Shown: positions 1-5,469 of the stretch, in pieces
How the letters are laid out: each line of letters opens with the position of its first letter
Numbering within the stretch: the stretch's first letter is position 1
Source: an uncultured Bacteroidales bacterium
Lineage (GTDB): Bacteria; Bacteroidota; Bacteroidia; Bacteroidales; FEN-979
Assembly: GCA_903928285.1 (NCBI GenBank)
Contig: CAIYQH010000550.1
Location: 1 to 11,101, forward strand
Direction: 5' to 3'
DNA: 11,101 nt
The notes under the pieces: model-generated
Seen by the model: the letters and a program-made list of their open reading frames with translations, nothing else
Databases searched by the model: none
What the model was told of the DNA's origin: nothing
Program-made: the position numbers and the translations under genes

Positions 1-107
1 ACCAAGACCGCTTGTTCCACACTTTCCTTCTCCTCCTTTTTTGCTTTACAGCCACTTAGGCACAAAAAGCATGACAAAACAGCAAAATACAAATACTTAA
101 CATTCAT
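1..107 (-). CDS. Lipoprotein, N-terminal fragment (runs off left edge)
   Basis: Reading the minus strand from the ATG at 105-107 gives an open frame of 35 full codons with no stop before the window edge. The first 20 residues form a lipoprotein signal peptide: Met-Asn-Val-Lys, a hydrophobic stretch rich in Leu, Phe and Tyr, then a lipobox Leu-Ser-Gly-Cys with the lipidated Cys at residue 20. The Cys is followed by a charged stretch (Lys-Ala-Lys-Lys-Glu-Glu-Lys-Glu). Such proteins are exported by Sec, cleaved by signal peptidase II and anchored to a membrane. In Bacteroidota, acidic residues just after the Cys can act as a surface-export signal, so outer-surface display is possible but inferred. 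The functional domain lies outside the window, so no function can be assigned. A second ATG at 101-103 is in another frame. The gene diverges from the SWIM gene across 116 bp. Confidence 0.75.
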   Translation of the reverse strand, partial: MNVKYLYFAVLSCFLCLSGCKAKKEEKESVEQAVL

Positions 108-223
108 AACTTAACTTTATTAATTGTTTAATTTCAAATCCAGATTATTGAAACACATAAATGAACATGCCTGATGTGCCATGCAATTCAGAAGATTACA
201 GTATTCCTATTTCATTACGCTAA
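108..223. promoter_or_regulatory. Divergent intergenic spacer
   Basis: This AT-rich gap lies between the start codons of the leftward lipoprotein gene and the rightward SWIM gene, so it must hold the promoters of both if neither is read from farther upstream. Minus-strand bases 142-135 read TGGATTTG, which matches 7 of 8 positions of the Bacteroidota -7 consensus TAnnTTTG, 28 nt before the lipoprotein ATG. No matching -33 TTTG element was found at the usual distance, so no promoter is called. No Shine-Dalgarno sequence precedes either start and no convincing operator palindrome was seen. Confidence 0.4.
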
Positions 224-1795
224 ATGAAACCATACCTTTTTTTTACCGGTTATGCCGACAGCATTGACCCTGTCATTCAAAAGCGCGGCTGGGATTGTTT
301 TTGGCGGCAGAATGTCAGGGGGTTAACAATGGTTTCTGCCGGTCATTGGACTGCCACAGTCAGAGTTGGCCGGGCTTATCCTGTTGAGATCAGGCTTCTC
401 GGAACAGAGCTTATCAGCATGCGGTGCGGCTGTTCAACCGGAAAAAGGACTTTCTGCAAACACGTTGGAGCCATGCTTTATGAGATCGAAGCAAAATTCC
501 CGGAGGAAATTGAACCTGATGCCGTTGACAGAATCCCGATCTTTTTAAAAGAAAAATTCGGTTTACCTGAAGGCTTTTTACCGCAGCACCCGCCCAGGAA
601 TATTGAAAAGGCATCTGAAACGATTAAAAAATTTCTTACTGAAGCCACCGCTTTAAGCAGGTACGCTCATCCCGCCAGGGCCCTGGCTATCTGCCAGGGG
701 CTGATCCATGAAATTGTTGAGTATGTATCCGTACATCCTGACCATGGAGGTTATTTCGATCACAGGTGCAATGAAATCTGTGAACTGATCGATCGGATTA
801 TTCAGAAGGCATTGCCCGGAGAACACCATGCCTTGCTTTTCGAATTTTTCCTCGCAGAATATCAAAAACTGGAACATATTGATTTCGCATTATATCCAAC
901 CTCCTTTTTCAGGTTACCTGCGGTTGTTGAGATGGATCCGGCGATGGAAGCCGGCTATTTCGATTTTTTTTCGGTTCAGCAGGATCGGTTCGATCATAAA
1001 CCGTCATCCGGGAGCCCGTTTCTGATTCTCCTTCCAGGAATGGTGCAATACCTTATCCTACATAACCGTGCTGATGAGGGCATCGGCTTACTGGAAAAGT
1101 ACAAACATTATTCATCAGTTCTTGACCTGTTGATTAAGGCTGAAACAGACAGGAGAAATTTTGACAGAGCAAGGCAGCTTGCGCTTGATGATCTGGAACA
1201 AAAGGAGAAGAAAATCAAGTATTGTCCCCGAAGATATCAGGATTTGCTGAGAATCGCCATGGAATCAGAAAATTTGAATGATGTGAGATTTTATGCTGAA
1301 CGATGCTTCTGGCAAACCTGGAATGATATCAAATATTACCGGATTCTGAAAAACAGCTTTCAAACGAGTGAGGAGAAGCATCAGATTTCGATATATATTT
1401 TGGGAAAGCTGGGGATTTACAAAAAGTTTCTGACTCATAGAACAATCAAACGTATTCTTGAAATTCTTGAGGAAGAACTGTGGTTTGACAAGATGCCCGG
1501 ATTTTTAGAAAGGCATCCCCATGAAACAGGTTTGATCATGCAATATTCAGACCGGTTATTTGAAGTTGACAGTGAGAGATTTTTTTCCCTGGTCGCTGAA
1601 TCGGTCTCTTGGAAAGCATCAATAAAATGTGTCCGGTCAGGGCAGGATATCATTCCAGTACTGCATTCACTTGAAAAATACGGAGGCGGAAAATCCGTTG
1701 CCTTCAAAATTGCAACAACTCTGGCCGGGCGACACACAGATAAACCGGTATTGGTCGGAGGACTTAAAGCGGAATTTCCCGGCGCTATTTATTGA
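224..1795 (+). CDS. SWIM zinc-finger domain protein
   Basis: The 523-residue protein has a SWIM-type zinc finger near its N-terminus: Cys68-Gly-Cys70, seven residues, then Cys78-Lys-His80, fitting the family pattern CxCx(n)CxH. The part before it (about 20-67) matches the usual SWIM lead-in, with Trp23, Val/Thr-rich strands and Val54-Leu59. SWIM domains bind zinc and are thought to contact DNA or protein; bacterial members are often encoded beside SNF2-family helicases, but none lies here. Residues about 130-520 look all-helical with repeated helix pairs, like a HEAT/TPR scaffold. The last 45 residues (Gly-Gly-Gly-Lys at 487-490, then a basic helix) resemble the C-terminus common in this family. 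The ATG at 224 is used because an in-frame TAA at 221-223 directly precedes it; there is no clear ribosome binding site. Eight consecutive T's lie in codons 5-7. The gene end overlaps the convergent hybrid kinase by 11 bp. The substrate is unknown. Confidence 0.85.
   Translation: MKPYLFFTGYADSIDPVIQKRGWDCFWRQNVRGLTMVSAGHWTATVRVGRAYPVEIRLLGTELISMRCGCSTGKRTFCKHVGAMLYEIEAKFPEEIEPDAVDRIPIFLKEKFGLPEGFLPQHPPRNIEKASETIKKFLTEATALSRYAHPARALAICQGLIHEIVEYVSVHPDHGGYFDHRCNEICELIDRIIQKALPGEHHALLFEFFLAEYQKLEHIDFALYPTSFFRLPAVVEMDPAMEAGYFDFFSVQQDRFDHKPSSGSPFLILLPGMVQYLILHNRADEGIGLLEKYKHYSSVLDLLIKAETDRRNFDRARQLALDDLEQKEKKIKYCPRRYQDLLRIAMESENLNDVRFYAERCFWQTWNDIKYYRILKNSFQTSEEKHQISIYILGKLGIYKKFLTHRTIKRILEILEEELWFDKMPGFLERHPHETGLIMQYSDRLFEVDSERFFSLVAESVSWKASIKCVRSGQDIIPVLHSLEKYGGGKSVAFKIATTLAGRHTDKPVLVGGLKAEFPGAIY
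1785..1795. other. Convergent 11-bp coding overlap
   Basis: The TGA of the plus-strand SWIM gene (1793-1795) and the TAG of the minus-strand hybrid kinase (1787-1785) lie inside each other's coding sequence. The kinase's last two residues (Asn-Lys) and part of Phe1192 are encoded in the overlap. No room is left for a conventional intergenic terminator, and no hairpin followed by a T-run was seen on either strand within about 50 bp. Confidence 0.9.
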
Positions 1796-4700
1796 AATGC
1801 TTCTGGATAAGCCCGAGTAATTCCTCCTTTTTGATAGGTTTTGAAATGTATTCATTGCATCCTGCCTCCTTGGCCTTCTCCCGGTCACCTGAAAGGGCAT
1901 AGGCTGTTTGGGCGATAATGATCACGTCCTTATTAAACTGACGGATTTGCCGGGTGGTTTCATACCCGTTCATTCCGGGCATTCTGATATCCATCAGTAC
2001 CAGGTCAATATCAGGATTGATGCGGCACAGGCGGATGGTTTCGGTCCCCGATTCTGCATGTAAAATCTCATGGCTTAATTTATTGACCAGGGTTTCAATG
2101 AACAATTCCGATGTTTCATCATCCTCGGCTATCAGTATTTTCAGTTTTACCGGTGCACCTGTGTTAACATTTCCTGAAACATCCTTGTTCCGGGGGGCTG
2201 TCCGATGTGACCTGGCTTCATACGGATGGGTGAAATAAAATACGGAGCCATTCCCCGGTTCGCTTTCCATCCTGATTTCACCGCCAAGCATCTCCACGTA
2301 TGCTTTGGCAATCGACAAACCCAACCCGGCGCCCTGGTAAGCCTGCTTATCGAAAATATCAGCCTGGATAAAACGTTCAAATATGGCATCCTGCCTGTCT
2401 TTTGGGATCCCGATGCCGGTGTCTTTTACATAAAATTGCAGCAATGTTTCATCGAGCAGGGAATAGCCGAATTCAATGGATCCTGTATGGGTGTATTTAA
2501 TGGCATTTTTGATGAGGTTTGACAGAATCGAATCGAATTTGTTGCCGTCGGAAACGATAACGGCTTCGTTTGCCGGCAAAGAATTTTTCAGGAACAGCGA
2601 TATTCCGTTTTTTTCCGCCTCCGGTTTGAAAAAGGCATACAGATATTCGGTAAGGGCATTCACATTCACATTGGACAGCGCAACTTCCATTTGTCCTGAT
2701 TCTATCTTCGAGATATCAATAATATTGCCGATGATATTGAGCATACGGGCGCCGCTTTTCTCGATGATCCTGATATATTTTTGTTGTTCTTCTCCAGATA
2801 AGTTCGGTTCTTTCAACAGCTCTGCAAAACCCATGATCCCGTTCATGGGAGTCCTGATTTCGTGGCTCATGTTGGCAAGGAATGCCGATTTCAGGCGGTC
2901 GGATTCTTCGGCCCGCTCTTTGGTTTTGATCAGCTCCTGCTCAGCCAGTTTACGCTCGGTGATATTCTCATGCATGAAAACATACCGGTCGGGTTTCCCG
3001 TTGCTGTCGTTCAACGGAAAAATAAGCGCCCGTATCCAAACAGGGTTGTCGGGTCCCTCGGGGGAAACATCCTTCGGATTATAGAATAAATCGGGGAGAT
3101 GAACGATATTACCCTGTTTAACCTGCATAATTAATTGCTCAAGCTCCGGGCTTTTGCTCTGCAGGTCGGCAAAAATTGAAAAGCCGGGAGGGGGAAATGC
3201 GCCAAAAAGCTTTACATATGCCGGATTTCCGCTCATGGTATGCCCGTCTTTATCAACGATCTGAATTGACATCGGGTTTTTTTCAATAATATCATGGAAC
3301 ATCTCCTCTGCATGCTTGCGCTCGGTGATGTTTTCATGCATCAGGACCACCCTGTGGGGCGCTCCGTTGTCACCCTGCAACGTGAACCCCACTGCCTTAA
3401 TCCAGGCCATGACATCAGGAAATGAAGGGTCAACGTCGTGGACATTAAACCTGGAATCGGGAAAGTGCACCGTTTCACCCTGTTTTACTTTATCAAACAG
3501 CTCGCCCATTCCCTGTTTCAATAACTGAGGGTCGTTGAAAATGGAATAGTCAGGCGGGGTTTTAACGCCAAAAAGTTTCGTGTGTGCCGGGTTTGTCTGG
3601 ATCGTAAATCCACCCATGTTCAGAATCTGGATGGACATCGGATTTTTCTCAATGATGTCCCTGAACAAGGCATCTGCCAGCTTGCGTTCGGTAATATCGC
3701 GGAATATCCAGATCCTCCCGTAGTTCTTCCCATCCCTGCCGACCACAGGGGCCGAATACCTGTCAATTACCATCCCGTTTGCAAGTTCGATTTCATCGTT
3801 GCTTTCCATCTCCGGATTATCAACGAGATACCTGATCCTTTCCAGAAACTTAACGGGATTTTTAGTCATACTCACTACATGCTTCAATAATTCAGCATCA
3901 TTTTTATCTTCGGTAATACCGGCGGGAACCTTAAACAGCTCAATCATGCGCCGGTTTATAAGAATCCGCTTATTATCCGGGCCCACAATGATGATCCCAT
4001 CAAGGGTTGAGTTTAACTGGGCCTCAAGCAGCATGGTCTGCGACAGTAGTTTATCCTGAACGAGTTTGGTTTCAGTGATGTCCTGAACAATACCAGTGAC
4101 TGAAAACGGTTTGCCGGCCGAATCTTTTTCAATCGTAGCTTTTGAGATGACAGTTCTCGGTTCAGATCCATCGGCCGGATGAATCGTATATTCAAGGTCG
4201 TAGGGGGTCCCGTCCGTAATGAGATCGACAAGCGCCTTGTGAACCCGTTCGCGATCGGGAATGCAGGCCTCGATGTGCTCGAGGTCGAAATAATTCCCCT
4301 GGTCATAAAGGCCGAACAACCGCTTCGCTTCGGCTGATCCGGTTATTTTCAGGGTTTCGATATTTAAATTCCAGGAACCGACGTGGCCGGTTTGCTGGGC
4401 AAGTGCAAGCTGACCAATGGTATAAATCAATTCCTCTCTGCTCGCTTCAATTGCCTTCTCAGCCAGTTTACGCTCGGTAATATCCTGGATGGAGCCCTCC
4501 AGGATTCCCGTTTCGGGATACAAAAGCACAGAGGTGAGGCATCTCCTGACCTCCCCCTGCTTGTTAACTATCCCGCACTCAAAATCCTTTACATGACCTT
4601 CTGCCTTGAGCAGGCTGACCATCGCGTTGCGTTCCTCCTGATCAGCCCAAAGATTGGCAGAAGGGTTATCCTTGATCTCTTCATAGGTGTAGTTCAATAT

Positions 4701-5369
4701 TTTCAGATAGGTTTCATTGAAATCAAGAATTTCAGAACCATCAAGCCTTGTCCTGAACATACCGACTTCGGAATTGTTGAAGAGATTGCGGAACTTTACC
4801 TCGCTTGCAAGAAGTTCATCTTCGGCATGCCTGCGTTTGGTAATATCTACGGCAGTTATCAGGCAATGATCCCTGTTTTCTGCTGAAACACCGGTAAGGT
4901 GAGCATACAAGGGCAGGTTGCCAGGCAATGCCAGGGTTACCTCGCACGATTCAGTTTCCCTGTTTTTGAAAACCTTCCTGAGGAACTGGTTGAAAGTTGC
5001 CCTGCTATCGGCCGAAACGTGAACTTCAAACAAACTGTTCTGCAAATGAGAGCGGTCATTGCCCAACATTTGGGTCCCTGTAAGGTTAACCTCCAGAATT
5101 CTCCCATCCGCCGAGATGGTAAAATAGCCAGCGGGGGCAAATTCATATAAACTGGCATACTTCTCAGCCGAATCTTTTGCGACAGACCTTGCCATGATGA
5201 GCTCTTCATACTGCATCTCCAGTTCCACCCGCTGTACCTCGAGTTCGTGAATGAGTTTAATCATTTCAGCCTCAGAAAGCTGTGAAGATGATGAAGAAGG
5301 GTTGTTTCGCAGAAACTCTTCCGCCTTATTCCGCAGTATGACGGAGGCTGATTTCATGTCGTGTGTCAT
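1785..5369 (-). CDS. Hybrid sensor histidine kinase with six PAS domains and a C-terminal receiver
   Basis: This 1194-residue protein is a cytosolic two-component sensor; no signal peptide or membrane helix is visible. Order: coiled coil (about 35-70); PAS 1 (72-177); PAS 2 (188-300); PAS 3 (320-433); PAS 4 (448-563); PAS 5 (570-688); PAS 6 (692-810), most ending in a PAC-type ITERK or ITKRR tail; HisKA with phospho-acceptor His836 in SHEIRTP; HATPase with N-box Asn951/Asn955, G1 box DTGIGIP from Asp983 and G2 GAGLGL from Gly1013; and a receiver (1076-1192) with acidic pair Asp1083/Asp1084, phospho-acceptor Asp1127, Thr1155 and Lys1177. All catalytic residues are present. It should autophosphorylate at His836 and pass phosphate to Asp1127; no Hpt domain or DNA-binding regulator follows. 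PAS 5 and 6 are a tandem duplication. The N-terminus is paralogous to the kinase at 8516-10684. The ATG at 5369 follows an A-rich stretch without Shine-Dalgarno; Met5 is an alternative start. The sensed signal is unknown. Confidence 0.95.
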   Translation of the reverse strand: MTHDMKSASVILRNKAEEFLRNNPSSSSSQLSEAEMIKLIHELEVQRVELEMQYEELIMARSVAKDSAEKYASLYEFAPAGYFTISADGRILEVNLTGTQMLGNDRSHLQNSLFEVHVSADSRATFNQFLRKVFKNRETESCEVTLALPGNLPLYAHLTGVSAENRDHCLITAVDITKRRHAEDELLASEVKFRNLFNNSEVGMFRTRLDGSEILDFNETYLKILNYTYEEIKDNPSANLWADQEERNAMVSLLKAEGHVKDFECGIVNKQGEVRRCLTSVLLYPETGILEGSIQDITERKLAEKAIEASREELIYTIGQLALAQQTGHVGSWNLNIETLKITGSAEAKRLFGLYDQGNYFDLEHIEACIPDRERVHKALVDLITDGTPYDLEYTIHPADGSEPRTVISKATIEKDSAGKPFSVTGIVQDITETKLVQDKLLSQTMLLEAQLNSTLDGIIIVGPDNKRILINRRMIELFKVPAGITEDKNDAELLKHVVSMTKNPVKFLERIRYLVDNPEMESNDEIELANGMVIDRYSAPVVGRDGKNYGRIWIFRDITERKLADALFRDIIEKNPMSIQILNMGGFTIQTNPAHTKLFGVKTPPDYSIFNDPQLLKQGMGELFDKVKQGETVHFPDSRFNVHDVDPSFPDVMAWIKAVGFTLQGDNGAPHRVVLMHENITERKHAEEMFHDIIEKNPMSIQIVDKDGHTMSGNPAYVKLFGAFPPPGFSIFADLQSKSPELEQLIMQVKQGNIVHLPDLFYNPKDVSPEGPDNPVWIRALIFPLNDSNGKPDRYVFMHENITERKLAEQELIKTKERAEESDRLKSAFLANMSHEIRTPMNGIMGFAELLKEPNLSGEEQQKYIRIIEKSGARMLNIIGNIIDISKIESGQMEVALSNVNVNALTEYLYAFFKPEAEKNGISLFLKNSLPANEAVIVSDGNKFDSILSNLIKNAIKYTHTGSIEFGYSLLDETLLQFYVKDTGIGIPKDRQDAIFERFIQADIFDKQAYQGAGLGLSIAKAYVEMLGGEIRMESEPGNGSVFYFTHPYEARSHRTAPRNKDVSGNVNTGAPVKLKILIAEDDETSELFIETLVNKLSHEILHAESGTETIRLCRINPDIDLVLMDIRMPGMNGYETTRQIRQFNKDVIIIAQTAYALSGDREKAKEAGCNEYISKPIKKEELLGLIQKHFNK
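2940..3296 (-). repeat. Tandem PAS duplication, copy 2 (PAS 6)
   Basis: Residues 692-810 of the hybrid kinase. They align without gaps to residues 570-688, with 64 of 119 positions identical by hand count. The shared core includes DIIEKNPMSIQI at the start, KLFG, a VKQG motif, and the closing MHENITERK. This copy sits directly before the HisKA helix, so it is the last sensor before the kinase core. Confidence 0.85.
3306..3662 (-). repeat. Tandem PAS duplication, copy 1 (PAS 5)
   Basis: Residues 570-688 of the hybrid kinase, the partner of the copy at 2940-3296. The two copies have equal length and start 122 residues apart, which indicates an internal duplication of a whole PAS-PAC unit rather than independent recruitment. 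Differences cluster in the middle of the fold (about residues 601-628), where a PAS pocket or its lid would lie, so ligand specificity may have diverged; this last point is inference. Confidence 0.85.
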
Positions 5370-5469
5370 GTGGTAATATTTATTTTTTTTCGGGCCTTAT
5401 GCAATGACCATACATGATCATTCACTGTTTTCATGAACATTTTTATGGACATTCCATGGCAGATCATCT
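5370..5469. other. Spacer between CheB-CheR and hybrid kinase genes
   Basis: One hundred bases between the stop of the CheB-CheR gene and the start of the hybrid kinase, both on the minus strand. It is AT-rich, with a run of eight T's on the plus strand (eight A's in the transcript) about 10 bp before the kinase ATG. Short palindromes such as TTCATGAA and ATGATCAT occur, but no stem with a U-tail that would be a terminator, and no clear promoter. Co-transcription therefore remains possible. Confidence 0.5.

Noticed and set aside
108..223. Possible -7 promoter element TGGATTTG on the minus strand
   Set aside because: It fits 7 of 8 TAnnTTTG positions, but there is no -33 TTTG at the expected spacing, and such 8-mers arise by chance in AT-rich spacers.
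237..244. T8 run at the start of the SWIM gene as a phase-variation tract
   Set aside because: T8 runs also occur elsewhere in the window (for example near 964-971); eight bases is short for a contingency locus and nothing else supports switching.
2476..3084. 202-residue plus-strand open frame inside the hybrid kinase
   Set aside because: It is antisense to well-conserved PAS and kinase coding sequence, has no family features, and its composition follows from the opposite strand.
4383..4886. 167-residue plus-strand open frame inside the hybrid kinase
   Set aside because: It is a shadow of PAS 2 and 3 coding sequence with no recognisable domain.
5370..5469. Intrinsic terminator or operator between CheB-CheR and the hybrid kinase
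   Set aside because: Only short 8-bp palindromes were found; no longer stem followed by a U-run.
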